In this document: positions 35,623-45,027 of the stretch, piece by piece
Numbering within the stretch: position 1 is the stretch's first letter
Layout: every line of letters starts with the position of its first letter
Assembly: GCA_016705235.1 (NCBI GenBank)
Contig: JADIYP010000006.1
Coordinates: 1,550,001-1,614,000, forward strand
From: Candidatus Leptovillus affinis
GTDB taxonomy: Bacteria; Chloroflexota; Anaerolineae; Promineifilales; Promineifilaceae
Direction: 5' to 3'
DNA: 64,000 bases
Notes under the pieces: generated by a model
The model's input: the letters and a program-made list of their open reading frames with translations, nothing else
Told to the model about the DNA's origin: nothing
The model's database searches: none
Translations under genes and position numbers: made by a program

Positions 35623-36465
35623 TTACCGTTGGTTATGGCCACGCGCCTGCACGCCGCTCATCGGAACCCGGCGCATACTTGGGTTTGGCGCTGGCGGCCG
35701 TTGGCGAACGCGAGAGTTCCCATTGGCAGCCGGATTCACGCGGGTCGGCTGAGCCGGAACCGGATCGTGCTCTTCCAAAAAGTTAGGCGCGCTTGCCCGT
35801 GGCGCTGGCTGCTGTGGTTTGGCGGCCATTCGCGGCCGAGGCGCGGGCGCCTGTGCTGTCTGCGAACCTGCCCGCAGCGGCTTCGGGGGGGCGGGCTGCG
35901 CCTGAACCGGCGGGGCAGCCTTGGCCGTCGCGCGGCCGGGGTTGTTAAAATCGAAAATGTGTTCCCCGGCCACCGTAAACGCCCCAATAAACAGGATGCG
36001 CGTCAACCAGACCAGCACGGCCACAAAGATGGGCACATACTTCAATAATTGGGCGCGGCTCAACACCTCGTTGCCAAAATCATGGTTCAGCAGGGTTAAC
36101 GAAACCGCCCACCAGGTCATGACGGCGTTCATGGTCGCGCCCAAAAGCCACGCCCCCATCAGATACCACACTTCCTTGGGTTCCGCGCTGCCCTGTTCCG
36201 GCGTAAACAGCCGCACCAGACCGGCAAAGTCGATGGCGCAAAAGGCAATGGCCAAAATAGCCGCCCATTGCAAACCAATAAATTCCACGCTGCCCAGCAA
36301 ATTTTGCAGCGCGTAACGAGTCGTGTCGAAGTTGAAAATTTCAAAAGCTAGCAGAGCCACGATCAGGATGATGCCGATCACCGCTTTTCGTGGGAAACGC
36401 AGCCTTTGTTGGTCTATATTCAGACCAAAGGGGTTTGTGGAACTGCGCATGTGTGAATTCTGCAT
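35623..36465 (-). CDS. Four-helix membrane protein with disordered Pro/Ala-rich tail
   Basis: 280 residues. Four hydrophobic segments (AVIGIILIVALLAFEIF, GLQWAAILAIAFCAIDFAGL, VWYLMGAWLLGATMNAVMTW, YVPIFVAVLVWLTRILFIGAF) are followed from about residue 185 by a long Pro/Ala/Arg-rich cytoplasmic tail. No family was recognised. GGAGGAA precedes the ATG at 36465, and a consensus-like promoter lies about 135 nt upstream. The lytic transglycosylase follows on the same strand. Confidence 0.75.
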   Translation of the reverse strand: MQNSHMRSSTNPFGLNIDQQRLRFPRKAVIGIILIVALLAFEIFNFDTTRYALQNLLGSVEFIGLQWAAILAIAFCAIDFAGLVRLFTPEQGSAEPKEVWYLMGAWLLGATMNAVMTWWAVSLTLLNHDFGNEVLSRAQLLKYVPIFVAVLVWLTRILFIGAFTVAGEHIFDFNNPGRATAKAAPPVQAQPAPPKPLRAGSQTAQAPAPRPRMAAKPQQPAPRASAPNFLEEHDPVPAQPTRVNPAANGNSRVRQRPPAPNPSMRRVPMSGVQARGHNQR

Positions 36466-36605
36466 GAGTCTTCCTCCGTGGACAGAAAGGCTGGTTTCCA
36501 ATTGCGCCTTATCTGTCGCTCCTTCTTCAAATTATTCGATGCCGGTGATGACAACTTGCTCTGTTTGGAATTCGGCTTGTTCTGTGAGCAAATTAGAACA
36601 TCTGT

Positions 36606-36634
36606 TTTATAGCACACCCGTTCTAGTATGTCAA
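36606..36634 (-). promoter_or_regulatory. Sigma-70 promoter of the four-helix membrane protein gene
   Basis: On the minus strand TTGACA (36634-36629), 17 bp, TATAAA (36611-36606). Two direct repeats of ACTAGAA followed by a CG-containing end flank the -35 box, and GTTCT/AGAAC arms lie just downstream of the start, so regulation is likely. The remainder of the 295-bp gap, up to 36760, shows nothing else apart from the TATAAT of the next gene. Confidence 0.8.
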
Positions 36635-36747
36635 CGGTTATTCTAGTCTGTGTGACATTACCTGTCCAATGGTAAAAAACGCAGTTTGGGCTACGGCCGT
36701 ATACCCCCATTTCCCCGCCCACCCGCCCATTTTCGCGCCAGCGCAGG

Positions 36748-36753
36748 TATAAT
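36748..36753 (+). promoter_or_regulatory. TATAAT -10 box giving a possible leaderless start
   Basis: TATAAT ends 7 nt before the ATG at 36761 and overlaps an earlier ATG at 36752. No Shine-Dalgarno is present. The -35 region is weak. Confidence 0.4.
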
Positions 36754-36760
36754 GGAGCCT

Positions 36761-39493
36761 ATGCTGCTCATCCTGACCCACGAAAACGGCGATTTTGACG
36801 CCATCGCCTCCCAACTGGGAGCTTACAAACTGTATCCGCACGCCATTCCCCTGCTGCCGCGACGCATCAATCGCAACGTTCTGCAATTTTTAACCCTCTA
36901 CTGGGACACTCTGCCCTACGTGCGGCCGCAAGAATGGCAAAAAAGACGCGTCGACGAGCTGCTGCTGGTTGATACGCAGTCGCTCTCCAGCGTGCGCGGC
37001 CTGGTAAAAAGACCCAAGGTGCTGGTGATTGATCATCACGTGAGCCAGGCGGAGGAAACGGCCGTGGCCCACCGCCCCAACTGGACCTACCAGGTCGAAG
37101 CCGTCGGCGCCACAACCACCCTGCTGGTCGAACGGCTGCGCGCTTCCGGCCTCACCCTGGCCGCTGATGAAGCCACCCTGCTCCTGCTGGGCATTTACGA
37201 AGACACCGGCTCGCTCACTTACGACACCACAACCGGCCGCGACGCCCAGGCCGCCGCCTGGCTGCTGGATCAGGGGGCCGTGCTGCCGGTTGTGCGCCGC
37301 TTCCTGAACGTGCCCCTCACGGCCGTGCAGCGCGACCTATACGAATCATTACAAACCTCGGTTCAGTGGCAGCGCATCCACGGCCAAACCATCGTCATCG
37401 CCACGGCCGTTGCGCCGCCAAACTTCGACGACGAAATCTCATCCGTAGTCCACCGGCTGCGCGACGCCCTGTCGCCCGCCGGCCTGTTTGCCCTGGTGCA
37501 GCTGGGGCGCGATGTGCAGTTGGTGGCCCGCAGCAACCGCGACGCCGTCGACGTGTCGCGCATTGCGCGGGCCTTGGGTGGCGGCGGCCACAGCCGCGCC
37601 GCTGCCGCCATGATTGTCGCACGGCCGTTGGCCGATGTACTCGCAGAACTGATCAGCCTGCTGCCGCAAGCGGTCGAGCCAATGGCCCGCGTCGCCCAGA
37701 TCATGTCCTATGGCGTGCAAACGTTGCACCCCACAACGACGGTCGCCGAAGCGGCCGTGTTGATGCAGCGCTTCGGTTACGAAGGGTATCCGGTGGTGGA
37801 ACCGGAAACGCGAGAGGTTGTGGGGCTGCTCACCCGGCGCGGCGTCGACCGGGCCATCAGCCACGATTTGGGCCGCTTCCCGGTGACGCGGGTGATGAAA
37901 CAAGGCAATGTGACGGTACGGCCGTCTGACTCCATCGAGCGCGTCCAACAGCTCATGCTCGACGAAGGTTGGGGGCAAATTCCGGTGGTCGCCGACCCAC
38001 CTCTAGTCGCCAACAACGACGAAAAACACGCTCCCAGCTACCCCATTGGCGTCGTCACCCGCACCGATTTGCTCAACTTCCTGTTCCAGACCGCGCCTAA
38101 CACCGACCGGGCGGACATCAAAACATTACTAAACCGTACCCTGGCCGCGCCCTTGTGGGCGATGGTTCTGGCTGTCAGCGCAGAAGCCGCGGAAATGGAC
38201 ATGCCGCTCTATTTTGTCGGCGGCGTGGTGCGCGATTTGCTGCTGGGGCACGCCCCCACAGACATGGACATGGTGGTAGAAGGAGATGGCATTGCCCTGG
38301 TGCGCCGCCTGCAAACCCGGTTTGGCGGCGAGGTACACACCCATCGGCGCTTTGGCACGGGCAAATGGTTTGTCTCTGATGATGTGTGGCGGCAAGTGCT
38401 GGCGGCGTTTTGGCCCCAAGAAGATGCGGGGGAAACGGCCGTTCTCCCCCCCCATCTGCCGGTTTCCATTGATTTTGTTACGGCGCGAACTGAATTTTAT
38501 ATGGAGCCATCCGCGCTGCCGCAGGTAGAGCGCGGTTCCATCAAGCTCGATTTGCACCGGCGCGATTTCACCATCAACACCCTGGCTGTGCGTCTGGATG
38601 GGGCGCATTTGGGTGAACTGCTCGATTTTTACGGCGGGCGCAAAGATTTGCAGCAAGGTTTGATCCGCGTGCTGCACAGTCTGAGCTTTATCGACGACCC
38701 GACGCGCATTTTGCGCGCCGTACGCTACGAGGCGCGGCTGAAATTTACCATCGAACCGCGTACCGCCGAACTTTTGGCCGACGGCCTGCCGATGCTGGAC
38801 CGGGTGACCGGCGACCGGATTCGGCATGAATTGGAGCTGGCGCTGCGCGAGCAGGCTCCGGCGGCGGTGATGGCTCGATTGTGGCAGTTGGGTGTGCTGA
38901 GGCAGATTCATCCGGCGCTGCGGTGGGGACCGGAAACGGCCGTGGCCTACACCCGCGTGCCCATCATCCTGGCCGACCCCGTCTGGCGGGCGGCGCTGCC
39001 CGATGAAACGCCGGTTTTCCTCTATTTTGCCCTGACGGTGCTGCCACTGGAACCGGCGGAGCAGACAGTGGTGATGAGCCGCCTGCGGGTGCGCAAAGCG
39101 ACCCGGGAAGATGTGGCCGCAGTAGCGCGGCTGCTGGATGCGCTGGCAAGTTTACCGGCTGCGGTGCGCCAGAGCGAGTTGGCGTTTGTGTTACGGCCGT
39201 TTCTGCCCCGTGTGCTGCTGACAGTGCGGTTGGCCCTGACTGATGAGGTGGCGATTGGGCGGTTGGAGTGGTATTTCCGCGAGGGGCGAATGGTGGAAAC
39301 GGCCGTGTCCGGCGACGATTTACGCCAAATGGGGCTGAAACCCGGCCCGCAGTTTGGCATTCTCCTGGACCGCCTGTTGGCGGCCCGTCTGGACGGCGCA
39401 GTCACCGACGAAGCCGGTGAGCGCGCCCTGCTGGCCAGGCTGCTGGCCGATGAACGCGCCCCGGCACGAGGCAACCCCGCCAGACTAAATTAA
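36761..39493 (+). CDS. DHH/DHHA1-CBS-tRNA nucleotidyltransferase fusion (CCA- or A/CC-adding enzyme)
   Basis: 911 residues. An N-terminal DHH phosphoesterase domain has NGDFDA and IDHHVS (about residue 90), a DHHA1 domain has GGGGHSRAAA (about 275), two CBS motifs span about 315-445, then comes a class II nucleotidyltransferase: GGVVRD and DMDMV (about 487-503), RRDFTINT (about 599) and DDPTRILRAVRYEA (about 645). The head module adds C and/or A to the tRNA 3' end; the DHH part may act as a phosphoesterase. This order is known in some bacteria with split CCA synthesis. A second nucleotidyltransferase is encoded at 51862. The ATG at 36761 was chosen over 36752 because a -10 box overlaps the latter. 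Confidence 0.85.
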   Translation: MLLILTHENGDFDAIASQLGAYKLYPHAIPLLPRRINRNVLQFLTLYWDTLPYVRPQEWQKRRVDELLLVDTQSLSSVRGLVKRPKVLVIDHHVSQAEETAVAHRPNWTYQVEAVGATTTLLVERLRASGLTLAADEATLLLLGIYEDTGSLTYDTTTGRDAQAAAWLLDQGAVLPVVRRFLNVPLTAVQRDLYESLQTSVQWQRIHGQTIVIATAVAPPNFDDEISSVVHRLRDALSPAGLFALVQLGRDVQLVARSNRDAVDVSRIARALGGGGHSRAAAAMIVARPLADVLAELISLLPQAVEPMARVAQIMSYGVQTLHPTTTVAEAAVLMQRFGYEGYPVVEPETREVVGLLTRRGVDRAISHDLGRFPVTRVMKQGNVTVRPSDSIERVQQLMLDEGWGQIPVVADPPLVANNDEKHAPSYPIGVVTRTDLLNFLFQTAPNTDRADIKTLLNRTLAAPLWAMVLAVSAEAAEMDMPLYFVGGVVRDLLLGHAPTDMDMVVEGDGIALVRRLQTRFGGEVHTHRRFGTGKWFVSDDVWRQVLAAFWPQEDAGETAVLPPHLPVSIDFVTARTEFYMEPSALPQVERGSIKLDLHRRDFTINTLAVRLDGAHLGELLDFYGGRKDLQQGLIRVLHSLSFIDDPTRILRAVRYEARLKFTIEPRTAELLADGLPMLDRVTGDRIRHELELALREQAPAAVMARLWQLGVLRQIHPALRWGPETAVAYTRVPIILADPVWRAALPDETPVFLYFALTVLPLEPAEQTVVMSRLRVRKATREDVAAVARLLDALASLPAAVRQSELAFVLRPFLPRVLLTVRLALTDEVAIGRLEWYFREGRMVETAVSGDDLRQMGLKPGPQFGILLDRLLAARLDGAVTDEAGERALLARLLADERAPARGNPARLN

Positions 39494-39497
39494 AACG

Positions 39498-41879
39498 TCA
39501 AAACGTTGAAACAGTGCCTTCCTTACCGTTCAGGCTCCAATTTCCACTCACTAAAAATCCAACGGCTTCATCTTTTTCACCGTCCATCAGAATTTTCAGG
39601 CGGCGGTTGCCGCTGGTAACAGCCAGGTCGATGACGGTGAGGTAGTCGCTGAGGTTGGCATCGGCGGGCGAAATGGCGGCCAGGCTGTTGGGTGAATGGC
39701 GGAAGAAATCCCAGTCGAAACGGCCGTTATTCCCTCCCAAATGCAGAGGCAAAGAAAAAATCCCCGCTTCCACCAAATCCTGCAAAAAGTGCGTGCCATA
39801 AGACAATTCCGGCATCTGCCCATCTTGCGGCACGCCAATTTCAATGAGTACCAGCGTATTGTGAATATCGGCATAGGTAACGCGCACGCCCAACTCCAAA
39901 TTGGCGCTGCCCCAGCGCCCAGGCCCCATCAACACAAAACGCTCATCGGCCAAAATCTGGTTCAGGCGGCCAATAGCCCGCCCCAATTCCAGTTTGACGG
40001 TTTGATTGCCGATCTGGCGGTATTTTTCCGGATCAACATAGACGATGTAACGAATTCCTTCAGCCTGACCATCGGGAATGAGTTTGTGCGCGGTGAACAG
40101 GATGTCTTCGCGCGGAATATCCGGGGGAATGCGCACTGTGCCATGATCTAGCCGCTGGCTGAGCGGCCGGCACTGGATGATACTGAGCAGATAACTGGAT
40201 TGAGGATACCCTGGCTTAATTTGCACGGCGAATTCGATGTCTACTGGCGTGCCGTAAACTTTTTCCAGGCGATTTAGCGCATGGCGCATCAGGTCGATGA
40301 AGTTGCGATCCTTGGTTAAATTGTTGAAGGTTAGCACCAGTTTGTCGGTGTTTTCGATGCCGGCCGAGGAAAGAATGCCCTGAAAATAATCGCCTTCATC
40401 AATGGAAGCCAGCGCGCGCAGGTGGGGGTAGTCCGCGTCTAGCACGGCACGCACCGGGACGGTTTTAAACTGGTTGTCTTCCAGGTCGACAACATCGATA
40501 TACCATTGTGAATGTTGGCGAATGGCGGAGGCGGTGGTTTCCGGGCGAAGCTGTGGGTGGCTCAGACCAATCATGCGTGGGTAATCTTTGTCGACGCGGT
40601 CTACGGCGCGGGTTCCCAGGCCCCAAACCAGGCGCAGGAAGCCATCTTCACGGCGAATGCGTGGGTTCCACCGGTAGGGGTTACGGCTAAAGCCGACGCC
40701 GGCTAAGGTGGGGAAAAAGTAACGGCCGTATGCCTGTCCTTCCACCCGCTGCAGCAAGACACCCATGCGCTCGTCATAATCAATCATCCCATGCTGCCCC
40801 CGATATAACAACGCGTCCGGGTTCAACGTGCTGGCAAACACCCGTCGAATCGCATCCATCAGAGCATTAAGGTTTTCTTCAGGCGTGCCCTGATTGGGGC
40901 AAAAAAAGCTGTCGTATTTACCCGCAAAGGCTGTGCCAAAATTATCTTCCAACAAACTGGATGACCGCACAATAATCGGGCTGCGGCCCATCTCGCTGAG
41001 AAACTCCTCCAGCCCTTCTACCACTTCTTCGGGCAGCGCGGCCGTCAGGTGAGCATCCAAAATTTCTGGATACTCCATTTGCGTCTCTTGCAACGAGCGA
41101 TATTTCTGGTTCATAAAATCGGCCAGATTGTTGAGCAGATAAAAGTCATAAATCGCTTCGGTGGCAATAAAACAAGTTTCCGGCATCGTCACCTGATCGC
41201 CAATGTCCGGTCCCCATTCTGGGTTGTTTTGTTTGAGAATCTTGTAGGCCAACATCATGCCGGCCGCTTTGCCGCCGATTTTACCGCTGCCAATACGCCG
41301 CCGGTAAATATCGCGTAAATCGGCGATGGTAAAAACTTTTTTGGCGACGCCGATGTAGGGCAGTTGATCGCTGATCATGCGTTTTATCAGCACGACTTTG
41401 ATCTCGCGCAGGTGGTGTTCAACCCGTTCCCGATCTTCGCCGATCATCGCTTCATAAATTTCGCCCTGGCGAAATAAAAGCTCCCAGGGGGCAATCTCCG
41501 GGTTAAAGGTCAGTTCGCTGCTGCTGGAGGGCGCGGGTTGGTCGGCCAAAACTTCGTCGATGATTTGATTGAGGAGAGAACCGCCCAGGTTGTTGGCAAA
41601 CAGCGCGTCGGTATGAAACTCGCGTATGCGATCTTTGCGTTTTTGCCAGATGATCGTTTCTTCCTGATAGTACGGATCGAGCAGCCCTTCGCGCCGCTGC
41701 GATTGGATAGCCAATTGGCGCACTTCCAAATAAAACGCCTCTTTGCTGATGATGCCGCGCCGGAAAAGCTCCTGGCGCATTCGCCGGCGAATTTTGTCGC
41801 ATAAAATGGGGTACTGCGCCAGCCGGATATAGATGTCGATTGCCGGTGTGACGCTTCTTACTTCTTCCAGATACTCCAT
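39498..41879 (-). CDS. PEP-synthase-like nucleotide-binding protein, paralog 1
   Basis: 793 residues. The central part matches the ATP-grasp domain of PEP synthase and pyruvate phosphate dikinase: GGKAAGM (about 201), then SPIIVRSSSLLEDNFGTAFAGKYDS (about 300-325) and WGLGTRAVDRV. The phosphohistidine swivel domain and PEP-binding barrel of true PEP synthase are not visible. Residues 1-190 and the C-terminal part (GRAIGRLNQILADERFVLMG onward) are shared only with the paralog encoded next to it. Full PEP synthase activity is therefore unlikely. The stop codon is 5 nt from the end of the DHH-CBS gene on the other strand. AGGTGG precedes the ATG. Confidence 0.8.
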   Translation of the reverse strand: MEYLEEVRSVTPAIDIYIRLAQYPILCDKIRRRMRQELFRRGIISKEAFYLEVRQLAIQSQRREGLLDPYYQEETIIWQKRKDRIREFHTDALFANNLGGSLLNQIIDEVLADQPAPSSSSELTFNPEIAPWELLFRQGEIYEAMIGEDRERVEHHLREIKVVLIKRMISDQLPYIGVAKKVFTIADLRDIYRRRIGSGKIGGKAAGMMLAYKILKQNNPEWGPDIGDQVTMPETCFIATEAIYDFYLLNNLADFMNQKYRSLQETQMEYPEILDAHLTAALPEEVVEGLEEFLSEMGRSPIIVRSSSLLEDNFGTAFAGKYDSFFCPNQGTPEENLNALMDAIRRVFASTLNPDALLYRGQHGMIDYDERMGVLLQRVEGQAYGRYFFPTLAGVGFSRNPYRWNPRIRREDGFLRLVWGLGTRAVDRVDKDYPRMIGLSHPQLRPETTASAIRQHSQWYIDVVDLEDNQFKTVPVRAVLDADYPHLRALASIDEGDYFQGILSSAGIENTDKLVLTFNNLTKDRNFIDLMRHALNRLEKVYGTPVDIEFAVQIKPGYPQSSYLLSIIQCRPLSQRLDHGTVRIPPDIPREDILFTAHKLIPDGQAEGIRYIVYVDPEKYRQIGNQTVKLELGRAIGRLNQILADERFVLMGPGRWGSANLELGVRVTYADIHNTLVLIEIGVPQDGQMPELSYGTHFLQDLVEAGIFSLPLHLGGNNGRFDWDFFRHSPNSLAAISPADANLSDYLTVIDLAVTSGNRRLKILMDGEKDEAVGFLVSGNWSLNGKEGTVSTF

Positions 41880-42034
41880 AAGCCACCTCGTTACGTAGGA
41901 AATTGGGAAATGGGATTACTGATCGCGGTTTCGTTGATGGCCGTTTCGGGTTTGCCTGGGTTCGGCGTTAGATTATTTAGCAGATTGTTTGTTGGTTCAT
42001 TTGTTTACCATCCAAAAAATGCAATATCCTTTGG

Positions 42035-44413
42035 CTAAAAAATTGAAACAGAGCCTTTGCCGTCCGTTTCAGACCAATCGCCGGCCACAAGATAGCCGAT
42101 GGCTTTGTCGATGGAGCCGTCCATGATGATGTTGAGACGTTTGTTTTGGGTGACGGTTTGCAGGTCGATTACGTGCAGGTAGGGAGCCAGAGAGGCATCG
42201 TTGGGCGAGAGGTCGGGCAGGCAGTTTGGGGCCTGGCGGAAAAAGGAGAAATTGAAACGGCCGTCACCATTCCCAATCTCCAGCCCCAAAGAATGTATCC
42301 CCGACTCTACCAAATCCTGGAAAAAGTGCGTGCCGTAAGAAAACTCCGTGCCACCGCCTTCCGCTAATTCCGCCACCTCAATTAAGACCCGCGTGTTATA
42401 AATATCGCCATAGGTAACATGAACACCCAAATCCAGGTTCACGCTGCCCCAGCGCCCTGGGCCAATGAGGATAAATGCTTCGTCTTCCAACAGTTTGTTC
42501 AAACGGCCGATTGCCCGCCCCAATTCCATTTTGGCCGTCAGGTCTGGCATTTTCCGATAAAGATGCGGGTCTACATAAATAACGTATCGAATCCCTTCCG
42601 CTTTGCCATCCGGAACCAGTTTGTGGGCGGTAAACAGGGTGTCTTCTTCCGGCACATCTTCCGGGAACTCAACCAGGTCGCCGTCTACGCGCTGGCTCAG
42701 AGGACGGCATTGCAATATGTTCAGCCGGTAATCGGGGTACGGGTAATTGGGCAGAATGTCGACGGTAAATTCAACGTCAACCGGCCGTTGGTATCGATCT
42801 TCCAAGCGGCGTAGAGCGGTGCGCATGAGGCGCACAAATTTCCGATCGCGGATGAGGAAATTAAACGTCAACACATAACGGTCTGTGCTGGAAGCAGTCG
42901 CCGCCGAAACCATTTCCTGCAAATAATCCCCTTTGTCTACGGACACAATGTAGCGCAAATCAGGGTAATCGGGATTGAGAACCTGCCGAATTTCCAGGCT
43001 GGTAAATTTATTTGCTTCCAGGTCGATGGCATCCATATACCATTGAGCGTATTGACGAATGGCCTGGATTTCCGTTTCCGGGCGCAGTTGGGGGTGGCTA
43101 AGGGCGATCATGCGGGGATAGTCGTTGGCGACGCGGGTGACGGCGCGGGTTCCCAGCCCCCACACCAGGCGCAGGAAACCATCTTCGCGGCGTATTTTGG
43201 GGTGCCAGCGGAAGGGGTTCTGGCTAAAGGCTACGCCGGCGAGTGTGGGGAAGAAGTAACGGCCGTATGCCTGCCCCTGCACCGGCTGAATCAACACCGC
43301 CATCCGCTCATCATAATCGATCATCCCGTTCTTGCGTCGGTACAAGATCGCATCCGGGTTCAACGTGCTGGCATACACCCGCCGAATCGCATTCAGCAGC
43401 GCCTCCAAATTTTCCTCGGCCGTGCCCTGATTGGGGCAAAATATCGTCTCATATTTACCGGCAAAAGAAAAACCAAAACTATCTTCCAGCAAACTAGACG
43501 ACCGCACCACCACCGGTAAATTACCCAGATGCGACAGCACCTCGCGCAGTTGGTCCACAACATTTTCCGGAAAATCACCGGCGAGATGAGCCTCGACAAT
43601 CTTCGGATACATGTCCCGAATCTCATCCAACGGCCGATACTTCTGATTCATAAAATGATCCAGCCGATTCATCAGCCGGAAATCATAAATCACCTCTGTG
43701 CCAATAAAAAATGAATCTGGAATACCCACCCATTCGCTAATATCCGGGCCTAATTCGGGATCTTGTTGGTGTAAAATGCGCCGCGCCAGCAGCATGCCCG
43801 CCGCTTTGCCCCCAATTTTGCCGGAACCAATCCGATTGCGATAAATGTGCCGCAAATCGCCGATAGTAAACGCATTCTTGGCCACGGCAATAAATGGCAG
43901 TTGATCGCTGATCAGCCGTTTGATCAATACCACTTTTATTTCTTGCAGGTGGTGTTTGACCTTTTCCTGATCCGGCATCGGTATCGCTTCATAAATTTCG
44001 CCCTGCCGGAAAAGCAGTTCCCACGGCGCAATTTCAGGATTAAATGTCAGTTCGATATTTTTGGTAGGCGCAGGCTGGTTGTTCAGCGCGCCTTCAATAA
44101 GCTGTGTCAACAGGCCGCTGCCCAGGTTATCGGCAAAATAGGCATCTGTCAGATAATCGCGCACCCGATCTTTACGGAGCTGCCACACCCCAGTTTCTTC
44201 TTGTACATACGGATCTTGCAGCCCTTCGCGCCGCTGCGACTCTATGGCCCGGTCTCGCACCTGCTGCTCAAACGCCGATTGGCTGATAATGCCCCGACGG
44301 AAAAGCTCCTGGCGCATCATCACCCGGATTTTGTCTGATAGAATCGGGTATTGGGCCAATTTTATGTAAATATCAATCGCCGGGGTTACGCTGCGCAAGG
44401 GTCTTGTATCCAT
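42035..44413 (-). CDS. PEP-synthase-like nucleotide-binding protein, paralog 2
   Basis: 792 residues from the ATG at 44413, which has GGAGAAAT upstream; the open frame continues upstream to 44566, but those residues translate the modular repeat. It is collinear with the following paralog over its entire length (SVTPAIDIYIKLAQYPIL start, GGKAAGM, VVVRSSSLLEDSFG, DGKGSVSIF end). It has the same ATP-binding domain without the swivel or barrel domains. Tandem duplication is clear, and both copies keep the ATP-binding residues. The substrate is unknown. Confidence 0.8.
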   Translation of the reverse strand: MDTRPLRSVTPAIDIYIKLAQYPILSDKIRVMMRQELFRRGIISQSAFEQQVRDRAIESQRREGLQDPYVQEETGVWQLRKDRVRDYLTDAYFADNLGSGLLTQLIEGALNNQPAPTKNIELTFNPEIAPWELLFRQGEIYEAIPMPDQEKVKHHLQEIKVVLIKRLISDQLPFIAVAKNAFTIGDLRHIYRNRIGSGKIGGKAAGMLLARRILHQQDPELGPDISEWVGIPDSFFIGTEVIYDFRLMNRLDHFMNQKYRPLDEIRDMYPKIVEAHLAGDFPENVVDQLREVLSHLGNLPVVVRSSSLLEDSFGFSFAGKYETIFCPNQGTAEENLEALLNAIRRVYASTLNPDAILYRRKNGMIDYDERMAVLIQPVQGQAYGRYFFPTLAGVAFSQNPFRWHPKIRREDGFLRLVWGLGTRAVTRVANDYPRMIALSHPQLRPETEIQAIRQYAQWYMDAIDLEANKFTSLEIRQVLNPDYPDLRYIVSVDKGDYLQEMVSAATASSTDRYVLTFNFLIRDRKFVRLMRTALRRLEDRYQRPVDVEFTVDILPNYPYPDYRLNILQCRPLSQRVDGDLVEFPEDVPEEDTLFTAHKLVPDGKAEGIRYVIYVDPHLYRKMPDLTAKMELGRAIGRLNKLLEDEAFILIGPGRWGSVNLDLGVHVTYGDIYNTRVLIEVAELAEGGGTEFSYGTHFFQDLVESGIHSLGLEIGNGDGRFNFSFFRQAPNCLPDLSPNDASLAPYLHVIDLQTVTQNKRLNIIMDGSIDKAIGYLVAGDWSETDGKGSVSIF

Positions 44414-44477
44414 ATATTTCTCCGTGTAAAGATTATAACAGGTTGTTGCCTTGGTGCGGGATTGGATATACTTTTCT

Positions 44478-44598
44478 GGGTCTTTAGGATTTCGTGGGGT
44501 CGGGCGTGAAACGTGAAGCGTGTTGCGTGAGGTCTCTCTGGTCACGCAACACGCTTCACGCATCATTGGGTGTCAATCCCCTGAATTCCTGAAGAACC
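44478..44598 (-). repeat. Modular inverted-repeat element, copy C (GAAGCGTGTTGCGTGA core)
   Basis: Reverse orientation: TCTTTAGGATTTCGTGGGG at one end and CCCCTGAATTCCTGAAGAACC at the other match elements A and B. The core is GTGAAGCGTGTTGCGTGA with TCACGCAACACGCTTCAC, an imperfect relative of the core in element A. Confidence 0.7.
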
Positions 44599-44636
44599 AC
44601 TTTTCTTTAAATGAGTTATTTACCAAGGAGGATGGC

Positions 44637-44987
44637 ATGACAACAATTTTTGCCAAAATTGTAAGCGGGGAATTGCCCTCAAAAATGGTTTATCAGGATG
44701 AGTTGGTGACGGCGTTTCGGGACATCAACCCGATTGCCCCTACTCATATTTTAATTGTGAGCAACAAAATCATCCCAACCGTGAATGATCTAACAGAAGA
44801 TGATGAGAAAATTACCGGCCGCATGATGACCGTGGCCAAAAAGTTGGCCGAAGAGGAAGGTATTGCCGAAAGCGGCTACCGTCTGATCATTAACTGCAAT
44901 GGGCATGGCGGGCAAGAAGTGTTTCATTTGCACATGCACCTGGTGGGAGGACGGCCGTTAGGCCCTATGCTCTACCATCAAAAATAA
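44637..44987 (+). CDS. HIT-family nucleotide-binding protein
   Basis: 116 residues. The histidine triad is FHLHMHLVGG, with the usual TIFAKIVSGELP start of PKCI/HinT proteins. Members hydrolyse nucleoside phosphoramidates and similar adenosine conjugates in the cytosol. AGGAGG precedes the ATG at 44637; earlier in-frame codons lie in the modular repeat. A strong terminator follows. Confidence 0.93.
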   Translation: MTTIFAKIVSGELPSKMVYQDELVTAFRDINPIAPTHILIVSNKIIPTVNDLTEDDEKITGRMMTVAKKLAEEEGIAESGYRLIINCNGHGGQEVFHLHMHLVGGRPLGPMLYHQK

Positions 44988-44992
44988 TCCCA

Positions 44993-45027
44993 ACCCGACA
45001 GGCACTTGGCGACCTGTCGGGTTTTTT
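44993..45027 (+). terminator. Rho-independent terminator
   Basis: ACCCGACAGG and CCTGTCGGGT form a perfect 10-bp stem with a 10-nt loop, followed by six T. It lies between convergent stops. Confidence 0.92.
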
